Assembly (NCBI RefSeq): GCF_900148495.1
Contig: NZ_FTRU01000008.1
Coordinates: 744,001 to 808,000 of the forward strand
Reading direction: 5' to 3'
DNA from: Negativibacillus massiliensis
GTDB lineage: Bacteria; Bacillota; Clostridia; Oscillospirales; Ruminococcaceae
DNA: 64,000 bases
The first letter of the stretch is position 1, and the number at the start of each line of letters is the position of its first letter. A program made the position numbers and the translations under genes. Below, one piece after another: positions 18,352 through 27,108 of this stretch. The notes under the pieces are model-generated. The model did no database searches. It had not been told where the DNA came from and saw nothing but the letters and a program-made list of their open reading frames with translations.

Positions 18352-19215
18352 ATGGGAGCAAAATTTGGACCTGCCGGAAATTCGGAAAGCTTTGCGGCAA
18401 TGGGCTATAAAAAGACCATTCAGGTGCCGGAATATATTGTCAGGATGGGACTGGATGCCTATGAATATCAGTGTGGCCGCGGGGTAAGAATCAGCGAAGA
18501 AGCTGCCCGGGAATTTGGTCAAAAGGCCAGAGAATACTCGGTAGCGCTTTCCCTGCACTCCCCGTACTATATCTCCCTTTCCAGCATTGAGAAGGAAAAG
18601 CGGGACGGCAGCATAGAATACATTCTGCAAAGCGCCAGAGCAGCCGATGCAATGGGAGCGCAGCGCGTGGTAGTTCACTCGGGTTCCTGTTCCAAGATCA
18701 GCAGGGAAGAAGCGCTGGAACTGGCAAAGGATACCTTGAAAAGAGCTTATCAGGCAATGGATGAGCAGAATCTTGGACATATTCATCTGTGCCCGGAAAC
18801 AATGGGCAAGGTAAATCAGCTGGGAACGCTGGAAGAGGTGCTGGAGCTGTGTCTTATTGATGAAAGACTTATTCCCTGCATCGATTTTGGGCATCTCAAC
18901 GCCCGAACCTTCGGGAAACTTAACAGCTTTGAGGCGGTCAAAGAAGTGTTCGACAAGATGGAGGACAAGCTGGGTACTTCCAGAATGAGTCAGTTCCATT
19001 CCCATTTTTCTAAGATTGAGTACACGCTCAAGGGTGGAGAAAAGTGTCACCTGACCTTTGCTGATACCGTTTACGGTCCACAGTTTGAACCGGTGGCGGA
19101 AATGATTGTCCGCAAAAATGCAAGTCCGACCATCATCTGTGAGTCGGCAGGAACACAGGCAGAGGATGCCCTGACCATGAAGCAGATATATTGCAGGCAG
19201 AAAGAACAGGATTAG
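18352..19215 (+). CDS. Endonuclease IV-like TIM-barrel protein
   Basis: A 287-residue protein of the apurinic endonuclease IV/xylose isomerase-like TIM-barrel superfamily. Likely metal ligands are visible in order: [40 protein letters not shown] and ICESAG. This is the Nfo pattern of His, Glu and Asp at the barrel mouth, so AP-site cleavage is possible. GGGGAGAAAG lies ahead of ATG. It starts 12 bases after yqeG and ends 13 bases before aroQ, so all three are probably one operon. Confidence 0.8.
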   Translation: MGAKFGPAGNSESFAAMGYKKTIQVPEYIVRMGLDAYEYQCGRGVRISEEAAREFGQKAREYSVALSLHSPYYISLSSIEKEKRDGSIEYILQSARAADAMGAQRVVVHSGSCSKISREEALELAKDTLKRAYQAMDEQNLGHIHLCPETMGKVNQLGTLEEVLELCLIDERLIPCIDFGHLNARTFGKLNSFEAVKEVFDKMEDKLGTSRMSQFHSHFSKIEYTLKGGEKCHLTFADTVYGPQFEPVAEMIVRKNASPTIICESAGTQAEDALTMKQIYCRQKEQD

Positions 19216-19228
19216 GGGGAAATGCGTT

Positions 19229-19663
19229 ATGAAGAAGATACTGGTACTGCATGGACCAAATATTAACCTGACCGGAATCCGTGAACCGGGAACTTACGGT
19301 AAGGATACGCTGGAAACCATCAACGAAGAGATCCGGGACTGTGTGCACAGCCTTGGGATGGAGTGTGACATTTTCCAGAGCAACCACGAAGGTGCTCTGA
19401 TCGATAAAATTCACGAAGCGCTGGAAGGCTATGATGGCATCGTAATCAATGCTGGTGCCTATACCCATTACAGCTACGCGCTCCGCGATGCGATTTCCTC
19501 GGTCAAAAAGCCTTGTGTAGAGGTACACATGTCCAACATCCACGCGAGAGAGCCATTCCGCCACGAATCGGTGATCGCACCGGTATGTGTCGGACAGATC
19601 TGCGGATTCGGCAAGAACAGCTATCTGCTGGGCGTACGGGCAATGTATGAACTTTTATCATAA
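19229..19663 (+). CDS. aroQ: Type II 3-dehydroquinate dehydratase
   Basis: Third step of the shikimate pathway, dehydrating 3-dehydroquinate. At 144 residues it has the type II length. It shows the N-terminal [10 protein letters not shown] with the catalytic tyrosine in [19 protein letters not shown], and the [15 protein letters not shown] block with the active-site histidine and arginine. GGGGGAAA lies about 9 bases before the ATG. No other shikimate gene is in the window. Confidence 0.95.
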   Translation: MKKILVLHGPNINLTGIREPGTYGKDTLETINEEIRDCVHSLGMECDIFQSNHEGALIDKIHEALEGYDGIVINAGAYTHYSYALRDAISSVKKPCVEVHMSNIHAREPFRHESVIAPVCVGQICGFGKNSYLLGVRAMYELLS

Positions 19664-19698
19664 AAACAATAAAAGTTTGTGACAGTAGGAGAAAAGAC

Positions 19699-19727
19699 TT
19701 GAAAAAAGTACAATAGTACGGTAAAAT
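19699..19727 (+). promoter_or_regulatory. Candidate promoter 1 for efp
   Basis: TTGAAA (19699-19704) and TAAAAT (19722-19727) are separated by 17 bases; the spacer contains GTAC-AATA-GTAC. It would give a leader of about 200 bases for efp. Confidence 0.5.
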
Positions 19728-19741
19728 TATAGTATCGAAGT

Positions 19742-19771
19742 TTGACAGGGGTTTTCTGACGGACTTCTAAT
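19742..19771 (+). promoter_or_regulatory. Candidate promoter 2 for efp
   Basis: A consensus TTGACA (19742-19747) lies 18 bases ahead of TCTAAT (19766-19771, five of six consensus). Transcription would start near 19778, leaving about 155 untranslated bases. The leader ends with TGCA-AAAA-TGCA, a small hairpin just before the SD. Confidence 0.6.
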
Positions 19772-19933
19772 ACAAAGGTCGTGTCCGATCTGGTCAGGCC
19801 TTCAAGTCCGGAAGTGATTTTTAAAACAGAGTCTGGACGATTCTGTCCCGATCCGCTGGTTATTGATTACGGGACAAAAAATAAGTTGCATCTGGGCGGA
19901 TGGTGCAAAAATGCATCAAAATGGAGGATCTTT

Positions 19934-20491
19934 ATGATTACAGCAGGCGATTTCAGAAATGGCGTAACATTTGATATGGACGGTAACGTTTTCCAGATCA
20001 TCGAGTTCCAGCACGTAAAACCAGGTAAAGGTGCTGCGTTTGTAAGAACCAAGATCAGAAACGTAATCTCCGGCGCTGTTGTTGAAAAAACTTTCAACCC
20101 AACCGATAAGTTCCCAACCGCATTCATCGAAAGAAAAGATATGGAATACCTCTACAACGATGGTGATCTGTACTACTTCATGGATCAGGAATCCTACGAG
20201 ACAGTTCCGATCGACAGAAGCAAACTCGGTGAAGCATTCAAATTCGTAAAAGAAAACATGGTAGTTAAAATCCTTTCTTACAAAGGTTCCATTTTCGGTT
20301 CCGAAGCTCCAAACTTTGTTGAGCTGCTGGTAACCCAGACCGAGCCAGGTGTAAGAGGCGATACAGCTACCAACGTAACCAAACCAGCTGTTCTGGAAAC
20401 CGGCGCAGAAATCCGCGTTCCGATCTTCATCAATGAAGGCGAAATGATCCGCGTTGATACCCGTACCGGCGAGTACATGGAACGTGCATAA
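19934..20491 (+). CDS. efp: Elongation factor P
   Basis: Relieves ribosome stalling at polyproline stretches. The 185-residue length is standard. It begins [17 protein letters not shown] and has the modifiable-lysine loop KPGKGAAF at about residues 30-37; domains II and III follow and it ends with [16 protein letters not shown] at 19923-19927 is 6 bases from the ATG. The same frame is open upstream to 19781, but that stretch has no EF-P similarity, so 19934 is chosen. No lysine-modifying genes are seen in the window. Confidence 0.97.
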   Translation: MITAGDFRNGVTFDMDGNVFQIIEFQHVKPGKGAAFVRTKIRNVISGAVVEKTFNPTDKFPTAFIERKDMEYLYNDGDLYYFMDQESYETVPIDRSKLGEAFKFVKENMVVKILSYKGSIFGSEAPNFVELLVTQTEPGVRGDTATNVTKPAVLETGAEIRVPIFINEGEMIRVDTRTGEYMERA

Positions 20492-20555
20492 TTTTTAAAA
20501 TAAGCGACCAACAAAAGTTTGCTTATCAATAAAAAACTCTAAGGGGGATTTTAAA

Positions 20556-21014
20556 ATGACTTTAACAGAAAAAGTAGCATACCTCAAAGGTCTTGTTGAA
20601 GGAATCGGCGTTGATGAAACAACAAATCAGGGTAAGATCATGAAGGCAGTTCTCGATGTTCTCGATGACATGGCATTCACAGTATCCGACCTGGAAGACA
20701 GCACCTCGGAACTCTATGAAGAAGTCGAGGCTATTGATGAGGATCTCAGCTCCCTTGAAGATGAGTTCTATGGCGATGACGAAGATGATGACGATTGCTG
20801 CTGCGACGACGATGACTGCGACTGCTGCTGCGACGAAGATATCTATGAAGTAAAATGCCCAAACTGCGATGAAGAAATCTGCATCGACAGCAGTGTTCTG
20901 GACAAAGGCGAAATCGAATGTCCAAACTGCGGCGAAACTCTGACTTTTGAGTTTGACGATGAAGACGATTGCGACTGTGGCTGCGGCGATTGTGGCTGCC
21001 ATTGCGAAGACTAA
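20556..21014 (+). CDS. CD1247-type acidic Cys-rich zinc-ribbon protein
   Basis: A 152-residue protein found after efp in many Clostridia and resembling the CD1247 N-terminal family (identification by eye). Residues 1-65 are a helical, acidic domain beginning MTLTEKVAYLKGLVEG. Then comes a dense Asp/Cys block (DDDDCCCDDDDCDCCCDED), a zinc ribbon with two CPNC pairs about 30 residues apart, and a tail CDCGCGDCGCHCED. Such a cysteine content suggests metal binding or a redox-sensing role. AGGGGG lies about 10 bases before ATG. Function is unknown. Confidence 0.82.
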   Translation: MTLTEKVAYLKGLVEGIGVDETTNQGKIMKAVLDVLDDMAFTVSDLEDSTSELYEEVEAIDEDLSSLEDEFYGDDEDDDDCCCDDDDCDCCCDEDIYEVKCPNCDEEICIDSSVLDKGEIECPNCGETLTFEFDDEDDCDCGCGDCGCHCED

Positions 21015-21039
21015 TCGCAAATTTTATCGTAAGAGACAA

Positions 21040-21077
21040 AGAGTATCTGAACAAATTGTTCAGATACTCTTTTTTTA
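21040..21077 (+). terminator. Intrinsic terminator after the CD1247-type gene
   Basis: GAGTATCTGAACA pairs with TGTTCAGATACTC around AAT and is followed by eight T. Strong rho-independent terminator closing the efp unit. Confidence 0.9.
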
Positions 21078-21143
21078 TCCAAAAAACAAACATGACGGTG
21101 AAATTTTTTTGTTGATAGGGGAGAAGAGATCGTTATTAGTCAG

Positions 21144-21175
21144 ACAACTTTGTCCCAATGGACAATGAAAGTTGT
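21144..21175. other. Bulged hairpin upstream of apbE
   Basis: ACAACTT and TGTCC pair with GGACA and AAGTTGT around a CAAT loop, with an ATGA bulge: 12 bp in all, without a T run. It lies in the otherwise empty 212 bases between the terminator and apbE, upstream of the apbE promoter, and could be a binding site or a remnant. Confidence 0.4.
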
Positions 21176-21258
21176 ACTTCAGAACTACAATGTTAAAGAA
21201 TTGCCAAAGTTTGAAGCAAAAAAATTCAGTTTTTTTGTGAAAAAGAGCATAAATCCGG

Positions 21259-21287
21259 TTGAAAAATTTAGGGAACTAAGGTAAACT
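21259..21287 (+). promoter_or_regulatory. Candidate promoter for apbE and the rnf cluster
   Basis: TTGAAA (21259-21264) is 17 bases from TAAACT (21282-21287, four of six). The predicted start near 21294 falls before the GTG chosen for apbE at 21317, which fits that start better than the ATG at 21290. Confidence 0.5.
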
Positions 21288-21316
21288 ATATGTTAGATAT
21301 TGTTAGGAGGTACAGT

Positions 21317-22369
21317 GTGGGGCAGAAAGCAAAAAAGATCCTGTTACTTCTGGCATCGGTTGCTGTATTGTGTGCGGTAATCATTGTGGCAAATACACAG
21401 GCTCAAAAACGGAAACTGGCGGTTTCGATGGATTTTATCATGGATACCGTGATTGAACAAAAGCTTTATGGAAAAAACGGTCAGCAGGCTGTGGACGAAA
21501 TCAGCCGCAGACTTCGGGAATATGAGCAGATGTGTTCGATGTATCTGGAGGAAAGCCAGGTAAGCCAGATTAACCAAAATGCAGGGAAAGAATACATAGA
21601 GGTTTCAGACCAGTGTCTGGAGCTGATCGAGCGCTCCAAACAATATGCGGAACAGTCGAATGGACTTTTCGACATCACTATCGCGCCGCTGACTACTTTG
21701 TGGGGGATTACTTCCGATCATCCAAAGGTTCCTTCTCAGCAGGAGATCGACAAAGCGAAAGCGTTGGTAAACTATCAGGATATCCTCATCGACGGCAACA
21801 AGGTCATGCTCCGTCGGGAAGGTCAAGCGATTGACTTGGGGGCGGTTGCAAAGGGTGCTGCCTGCGAGATTGTACGGGAAGTCGCACAGCAGTATGAGAT
21901 TACCAGCGGCTATGTTTCCATTGGAGGCAACCTGATTGTGCTGGGAGAAAAGCCGGATGGAAGCGCATATCGTTTTGGTATCCGCGACCCGCAGGGGGAA
22001 GAATCGGAATATCTTGGAACGATTTCGCTGGAAGGAAAGACCATGGCTACCACCGGAACCTATGAGCGATGGTTTGAACAGGACGGCGTACGGTATCATC
22101 ACGTGATTGATCCACGGACCGGTTATCCGGCTGACAGTGATCTGTTGTCGGTATCGGTCATTTCGGAAGATGGTTTGCTTGCGGACTGTATGTCCACAGC
22201 GTTGTTTATCGAAGGAAAAGAAGCCGCTCTTGCAAAGATGCAGGAAGAAGAGTACCAGCTGGTGATTGTGGACCAGGAAGGAACGGTTTATTGCTCTCCC
22301 TCACTGAAAGGAAATTTTGAACCAAACACCGAAAACAAACATTCGTACACCTATCAATATGCAAGCTAA
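21317..22369 (+). CDS. apbE: FAD:protein FMN transferase ApbE
   Basis: Extracytoplasmic enzyme that transfers FMN from FAD onto a threonine of target flavoproteins such as RnfG and RnfD. The GTG at 21317 has AGGAGG 6 bases upstream (350 aa). A hydrophobic N-terminal segment at about residues 6-24 serves as signal or anchor. Family motifs are MDTVIEQKLYG, DLGAVAKGAACE and HHVIDPRTGYPAD, with TTGTYERW between. Its position directly ahead of rnf matches its expected job of flavinylating RnfG and RnfD. Confidence 0.94.
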   Translation: MGQKAKKILLLLASVAVLCAVIIVANTQAQKRKLAVSMDFIMDTVIEQKLYGKNGQQAVDEISRRLREYEQMCSMYLEESQVSQINQNAGKEYIEVSDQCLELIERSKQYAEQSNGLFDITIAPLTTLWGITSDHPKVPSQQEIDKAKALVNYQDILIDGNKVMLRREGQAIDLGAVAKGAACEIVREVAQQYEITSGYVSIGGNLIVLGEKPDGSAYRFGIRDPQGEESEYLGTISLEGKTMATTGTYERWFEQDGVRYHHVIDPRTGYPADSDLLSVSVISEDGLLADCMSTALFIEGKEAALAKMQEEEYQLVIVDQEGTVYCSPSLKGNFEPNTENKHSYTYQYAS

Positions 22370-22390
22370 AGGAAAGGGCGGTCGGCTGTT

Positions 22391-22918
22391 ATGATCGATC
22401 AGAAAGCGTCAAAAGTCAGCCTGATGGGTCTGCTGTTTGCACTGGCGATGGCTTTTTCCTATCTGGAAAGTATGCTGGTCATTCCGGGACTTCTGCCGGG
22501 AATGCGGCTTGGATTGTCCAATCTGGTGACGATGTATTGTCTGTTTTTCCTTGGCAAGCGTGCAGGATACACCATGGCAGTCATGAAGGCGGTGTTTGTG
22601 GTGCTGACACGCGGATTTGTTGCAGGAATGCTCAGTTTAAGTGGCGGCATCTTTTCCGTGACAGCGATTGTGCTTGTGGATTTTTTGAGCAAACACTCGC
22701 TTCATTACATCACGCTCAGCGTGATCGGAGCGATCTTTCATAATATTGGCCAGTTGATTCTGGCAAGATATCTGACCAGTGTATTTTTGTATTATTATAT
22801 TCCGGTTCTGCTGGTGACCGGACTTGTGGTGGGCATCATCACAGGAAAGCTGTTTGTATGGATAATACCCTATATTCCTAAGCGTTACCGCACACAGCTG
22901 CGCGAGCATAGGAAGTAG
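22391..22918 (+). CDS. Gx transporter / heptaprenyl diphosphate synthase component I-like membrane protein
   Basis: A 175-residue integral membrane protein with about five hydrophobic segments and a Gly-rich loop PGLLPGMRLGLSNLVTMY at about residues 33-50, characteristic of the Gx transporter family. It lies 21 bases after apbE and before rnfC, an association common in Clostridia. A role in supplying a flavin or quinone-like precursor for Rnf is a guess from context. The older name, heptaprenyl diphosphate synthase component I, rests on annotation habit. Confidence 0.8.
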   Translation: MIDQKASKVSLMGLLFALAMAFSYLESMLVIPGLLPGMRLGLSNLVTMYCLFFLGKRAGYTMAVMKAVFVVLTRGFVAGMLSLSGGIFSVTAIVLVDFLSKHSLHYITLSVIGAIFHNIGQLILARYLTSVFLYYYIPVLLVTGLVVGIITGKLFVWIIPYIPKRYRTQLREHRK

Positions 22919-23018
22919 GGATTATTATAAAGATACACAGTATCGCTTATGGGGCGGTACTGATATCGCCTGTTTTCGGAAGGATGACAGGCAAATTATA
23001 GAAATGGGGGCTAAAATC

Positions 23019-24326
23019 GTGTCTAACAATGGTAAGAAGACATTGCCGGGCGTGCATGTTCCACACCATAAGAACACAAATGACTGTGTTCCACAGGTCA
23101 TGCCGGTTCCGGACAAGGTGTATATCTCCTTGCACATGCATATGGGTGCGCCTTGCGATCCGCTGGTAAAAAAGGGGGATACCGTAAAGGTCGGACAGCT
23201 CATTGGTTCTTCGCAGGCGTTCATGAGCGCAAGAACTCATTCCAGCGTGTCCGGTACCGTTGAAGCGATTACTTCGATGACAACCAGCATCGGTGCAGTC
23301 GATCAGGTAGTCGTAATTGCAACGGACGGCAAACAGGAGATTTCCGAAGAGGTGCAGCCACCGGTTGTGAACAACTACCAGGATTTCCTGGAAGCACTCA
23401 AATGTTCCGGCCTGGTTGGTCTTGGCGGTGCGGGCTTCCCGGCTCATGTTAAGTTTAACCTCAAGGACCTCAACGCAGTTGATACCCTGGTAATCAACGC
23501 GGCAGAATGTGAGCCTTACATCACTACCGACTTGCGCACCATGCTGGACAAATCGGATATGCTCTTTAAGGGCATCAAGGCAGTCCAGAAGTACATGGAG
23601 ATCAACAAGGTCTACATCGGCATTGAGGACAACAAGCCGCAGGCAATCGAGAAACTCAGACAGGAATCTGCAAACGATCCAACCATCGAGGTAGTTCCGC
23701 TCAAAGCAATGTATCCAAAAGGTGCTGAGAAAGTCATTGCATACGAGACCTGCGGCAAGGTAATCAAGGAAGGTCAGCTGCCATTCCAGGCAGGTGTTAT
23801 CATCTCCAACGTTACTTCCATGGCATTCATCGGCGAATACCTGACCACTGGTATGCCGCTGATTACCAAGACACTGACCGTTGACGGTTCGGCAATCAAA
23901 GAGCCGAAAAACGTGGTAGCTCCAATCGGTGCGACCTTCAAGGACATTGTCGAGTTCTGCGGCGGCTTCAAAGAAGAGCCTGCAAAACTTCTGATGGGCG
24001 GTCCAATGATGGGTACTCCGCTGTACGACGTAAACTACCCGCTGGTAAAGAACAACAACGCGCTGCTTGCTTTTGCAAAAGCAGATGTTCCGCATTATGA
24101 GGAAACTGCATGTATCCGCTGCGGACGCTGTGTTCGTGCCTGCCCGATGAGATTGATGCCATCGCTGATCGAAACCGCATTCAAGATGAAAGACATCAAT
24201 GAGCTCAAAGCGCTCAAGGTAAACCTTTGCATCGAGTGCGGATGCTGCGCTTATGCTTGTCCGGCAAAACGTCAGCTGGTAGTCGTCAATAAACTGTCCA
24301 AGCGTTTAATCGCTCCGAAAAAATAG
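23019..24326 (+). CDS. rnfC: Ion-translocating Rnf complex subunit C
   Basis: NADH-interacting peripheral subunit of the Rnf complex, which couples ferredoxin oxidation and NAD+ reduction to ion export. The start is set at GTG 23019, with GGGGG 8 bases upstream (435 aa); an ATG at 23004 lacks a good SD. Visible are the flavin/NADH region GLGGAGFPAHVKFNLK, NAAECEPYITTD, and two 4Fe-4S clusters at CIRCGRCVRACP and CIECGCCAYACP near the end. It is the first of six contiguous rnf genes. Confidence 0.96.
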   Translation: MSNNGKKTLPGVHVPHHKNTNDCVPQVMPVPDKVYISLHMHMGAPCDPLVKKGDTVKVGQLIGSSQAFMSARTHSSVSGTVEAITSMTTSIGAVDQVVVIATDGKQEISEEVQPPVVNNYQDFLEALKCSGLVGLGGAGFPAHVKFNLKDLNAVDTLVINAAECEPYITTDLRTMLDKSDMLFKGIKAVQKYMEINKVYIGIEDNKPQAIEKLRQESANDPTIEVVPLKAMYPKGAEKVIAYETCGKVIKEGQLPFQAGVIISNVTSMAFIGEYLTTGMPLITKTLTVDGSAIKEPKNVVAPIGATFKDIVEFCGGFKEEPAKLLMGGPMMGTPLYDVNYPLVKNNNALLAFAKADVPHYEETACIRCGRCVRACPMRLMPSLIETAFKMKDINELKALKVNLCIECGCCAYACPAKRQLVVVNKLSKRLIAPKK

Positions 24327-24342
24327 TTTGAGGTGAGTTGCT

Positions 24343-25281
24343 TTGAGTAATAAATTGATCGTATCCGCTTCGCCGCATATCCGTGACTGTGCGACGACCA
24401 GCACGATTATGAGGGATGTGCTGATTGCACTGGCTCCGGCAATGATCGCTGCCACCCTGATCTTTGGTTTTCGTGCAATTTTGATGACAGCAGTGTGTGT
24501 ACTGGCCTGCATCGTGTTTGAATATGCGACCGAGCGTGTTCTGGGCAGAGAAAACACCATTTCTGACCTGAGTGCAGCAGTCACCGGTGTGATCCTTTCC
24601 TTCAACCTGCCGGTACAGCTGCCAATCTGGATGGCAGTTGTTGGCTGCTTCTTTGCAATCGTTATCGTAAAACAGCTGTTTGGCGGCATCGGCAATAACT
24701 TTGCAAACCCTGCTATCGCAGCTCGTATCTTCCTGCTGCTTTCTTTCTCTCAGCCAATGACCAGCTGGCTTGCAGTGGAAAACGGCAAAGCAGTAGAAGG
24801 CGTTTTTGGTGCAACACCACTTGCTCAGATCGCAGCTGGTGAAACCGCAAACCTCCCATCCCTGATGGAAATGTTCCTTGGAACCCGCGGCGGATGTATG
24901 GGTGAAACCTGTGCGCTTGCACTGATTATCGGCGGCATCTATCTGATCTGGCGTAAAGTAATCACCATCACCATTCCACTTTCCTTTATCGGCGGTGTGT
25001 TCGTTCTGTCCCTGCTGTTCGGTGTTGACCCGATGTATCAGGTACTGGGCGGCGGTTTGATGATCGGTGCATTCTTCATGGCAACCGATTACACCACCTC
25101 TCCAATCACCGAAAAAGGCAAAATCATCTTTGGTCTGGGCTGTGCGCTGATCACCATGGTTATCCGTGTATTTGGTTCCTATCCAGAAGGTGTATCCTAT
25201 TCCATCCTTCTGATGAATATCGTTACCCCACACATCAACCGCATGGTTCGCAATAAGGCGTTTGGAGGTGTGCAGCAGTAA
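24343..25281 (+). CDS. rnfD: Rnf complex subunit D
   Basis: A 312-residue membrane subunit with about eight to ten hydrophobic segments. The GATPL motif at about residues 161-165 holds the threonine that carries covalent FMN in characterised RnfD proteins. The start is TTG at 24343, with GAGGTGA 6 to 7 bases upstream. Its stop codon TAA shares an A with the ATG of rnfG, so the two are translationally coupled. Confidence 0.95.
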   Translation: MSNKLIVSASPHIRDCATTSTIMRDVLIALAPAMIAATLIFGFRAILMTAVCVLACIVFEYATERVLGRENTISDLSAAVTGVILSFNLPVQLPIWMAVVGCFFAIVIVKQLFGGIGNNFANPAIAARIFLLLSFSQPMTSWLAVENGKAVEGVFGATPLAQIAAGETANLPSLMEMFLGTRGGCMGETCALALIIGGIYLIWRKVITITIPLSFIGGVFVLSLLFGVDPMYQVLGGGLMIGAFFMATDYTTSPITEKGKIIFGLGCALITMVIRVFGSYPEGVSYSILLMNIVTPHINRMVRNKAFGGVQQ

Positions 25282-25805
25282 TGAACGCAATGAATGAATT
25301 TGTAAAACCAACGCTGGTGCTTGCCATCATCTGTCTGGTAATCACCGCGCTGTTGTCTGTAAGCCACGAGATCACTCAGCCAATCATTGACGAAAATGAG
25401 CGCAAAACAGCTGAGATTGCTCGTGCAGAAGTTTTGACCGAAGCAGATTCCTTCGAACAGATCGAAGGGGAATTCCCAGAAGGTGTACAGGAAGTATATA
25501 AGGCTGCAAATGGCGCTGGCTATACTGTAACCATCACCTCCAAAGGTTACTCCAGCGATCCGCTGAAAGTAATGGTTGGTCTGAAAGAAGATGGCACCAT
25601 CGAAAGAATCAAGGTGCTGGCAAACAACGAAACCCCAGGCTTGGGTTCCAAAGTATCCAATGATGACTTTGTAAACCAGTTTGAAGGAATGGACAGCTCG
25701 ATGGAAAACTTTGAGGCAATCGGTGGAGCAACCATCTCCTCCAATGCAATGAAGAGAGCAATCGAGAGTGCATTCCAGGTTTATGAAACAGTGAAAGGAG
25801 AGTAG
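25281..25805 (+). CDS. rnfG: Rnf complex subunit G
   Basis: A 174-residue protein with one N-terminal membrane segment (residues 8-26) and an extracytoplasmic FMN-binding domain. GGATISSNA at about residues 149-157 is the covalent FMN attachment site, with Thr as acceptor; the upstream ApbE should modify it. It overlaps rnfD by one base, and rnfE begins 5 bases later. Confidence 0.95.
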   Translation: MNAMNEFVKPTLVLAIICLVITALLSVSHEITQPIIDENERKTAEIARAEVLTEADSFEQIEGEFPEGVQEVYKAANGAGYTVTITSKGYSSDPLKVMVGLKEDGTIERIKVLANNETPGLGSKVSNDDFVNQFEGMDSSMENFEAIGGATISSNAMKRAIESAFQVYETVKGE

Positions 25806-25810
25806 GGAAG

Positions 25811-26488
25811 ATGGAAAAATCGAATCTGCAAATCCTGACAAATGGTATCATCAAGGAAAACCCGGTTCTGGTTCTGGTTCTGGGAACCTGTCCGACCCTG
25901 GCTGTTACCACCATGGCAAAGAATGCAATCGGTATGGGTCTGGCAGCAACCTTCGTACTGCTTGGCTCAAACATTGTAATTTCCCTGTTAAAGAAAGTAA
26001 TTCCGGACAAAGTCCGTATCCCTTGCTACATTGTTGTAATCGCAGGCTTTGTAACCCTGCTGAGCGCTCTGCTTCAGGCGTATGTGCCGGATGTTTACAG
26101 CGCACTGGGTATCTTCCTGCCGCTGATCGTTGTAAACTGTATCATTCTTGGCCGTGCTGAGATGTTTGCAAGCAAAAACAGCGTGTTCAAATCTGCTCTG
26201 GACGGTATCGGTATGGGTATTGGTTTTACCTTCGCTCTGCTGATCATCGGCTCCATCCGTGAGATCCTCGGTTCCGGAACCTGGTTTGGTCTGCCAATTA
26301 CCGTAAACCTCTTCTCGCCAATTTCCATCTTTGTTCTGGCTCCTGGCGGATTTTTGGTATTTGGCTGCGTTATCGCTCTGCTCAACAAGCTCTCCAACGG
26401 CAAGGCTGTTAAGAGAAAGAGCTTTGGCTGTGAGTCCTGTCCAAATGCGGCTGGCTGCGCAAATGCCGGAAAGGGAGGCTGTGAATAA
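25811..26488 (+). CDS. rnfE: Rnf complex subunit E
   Basis: A 225-residue membrane subunit related to RnfA, with six hydrophobic segments and the conserved NPVLVLVLGTCPTLAVT start and IVVNCIILGRAEMFA. The cysteines in the two membrane halves (GTCP and NCI) are placed where RnfA and RnfE share an intramembrane iron-sulfur site. The soluble tail CESCPNAAGCANAGKGGCE has four cysteines and resembles a small extra metal site. Its stop overlaps the ATG of rnfA. Confidence 0.94.
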   Translation: MEKSNLQILTNGIIKENPVLVLVLGTCPTLAVTTMAKNAIGMGLAATFVLLGSNIVISLLKKVIPDKVRIPCYIVVIAGFVTLLSALLQAYVPDVYSALGIFLPLIVVNCIILGRAEMFASKNSVFKSALDGIGMGIGFTFALLIIGSIREILGSGTWFGLPITVNLFSPISIFVLAPGGFLVFGCVIALLNKLSNGKAVKRKSFGCESCPNAAGCANAGKGGCE

Positions 26489-27087
26489 TGGAATTGTTTA
26501 GAAACTTGATGTACATTCTGGTCACCTCGGTTCTGGTTGAGAACGTGGTACTGGCAAAATTCCTTGGATGCTGTCCGTTCCTTGGCGTATCCAAAAAGCT
26601 CGACTCTGCAGTAGGTATGAGTTCTGCGGTTATCTTCGTTATGCTGATGGCAACCGCTGTTACCTGGCCAATTTATACTTATCTGCTCGCACCAAACGGA
26701 CTGGAGTACCTCCAGACCATCGTATTCATTCTGGTTATCGCAGCTCTGGTACAGATGGTAGAGTTTATCCTCAAAAAGTACATGAAATCGCTGTATAAAG
26801 CACTGGGTGTTTATCTGCCTTTGATCACCACAAACTGTGCAGTACTGGGATGTACTCTGCTCAACCTTGAAAATCACTACAATTTCCTGGAGTCTCTGGT
26901 CAATGCACTGGGAAGCGGTCTTGGCTTTATGCTGGCAATGGTTCTCTTTGCAGGTGTTAGAAGCAAGATGGAAAGCGTAGAATTTCCAAAGAGCTTCCAG
27001 GGTATTCCGATCACTCTGGTTGCAGCGTCCATCGTTTCCATGTCCTTTATGGGATTTGCAAGCGTTGCTGACGGTATCTTCAGATAA
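26488..27087 (+). CDS. rnfA: Rnf complex subunit A
   Basis: A 199-residue membrane subunit of six helices, paralogous to RnfE. The motifs LVENVVLAKFLGCCPFLGVS and ITTNCAVLGCTLLN carry the membrane cysteines expected to bind an iron-sulfur centre jointly with RnfE. The ATG overlaps the stop of rnfE, and rnfB follows after 21 bases. Confidence 0.95.
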   Translation: MELFRNLMYILVTSVLVENVVLAKFLGCCPFLGVSKKLDSAVGMSSAVIFVMLMATAVTWPIYTYLLAPNGLEYLQTIVFILVIAALVQMVEFILKKYMKSLYKALGVYLPLITTNCAVLGCTLLNLENHYNFLESLVNALGSGLGFMLAMVLFAGVRSKMESVEFPKSFQGIPITLVAASIVSMSFMGFASVADGIFR

Positions 27088-27108
27088 CGAAAAGGAGACG
27101 AAGCAATT

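Noticed and set aside
19781-19933. N-terminal extension of EF-P from an upstream start
   Set aside because: The extra 51 residues do not belong to the EF-P fold, and the SD at 19923-19927 is well placed for the ATG at 19934.
20562-21020. 152-codon frame on the minus strand opposite the Asp/Cys-rich gene
   Set aside because: It reads as Val/Ala/Ile-rich hydrophobic sequence, which is simply the complement of GAT/GAC/TGC codons. It has no ribosome binding site.
22919-23003. Riboswitch before rnfC
   Set aside because: Small stems such as GGCG/CGCC and CCTGT/ACAGG can be drawn, but they are short, do not cover the start codon and do not resemble a known class.
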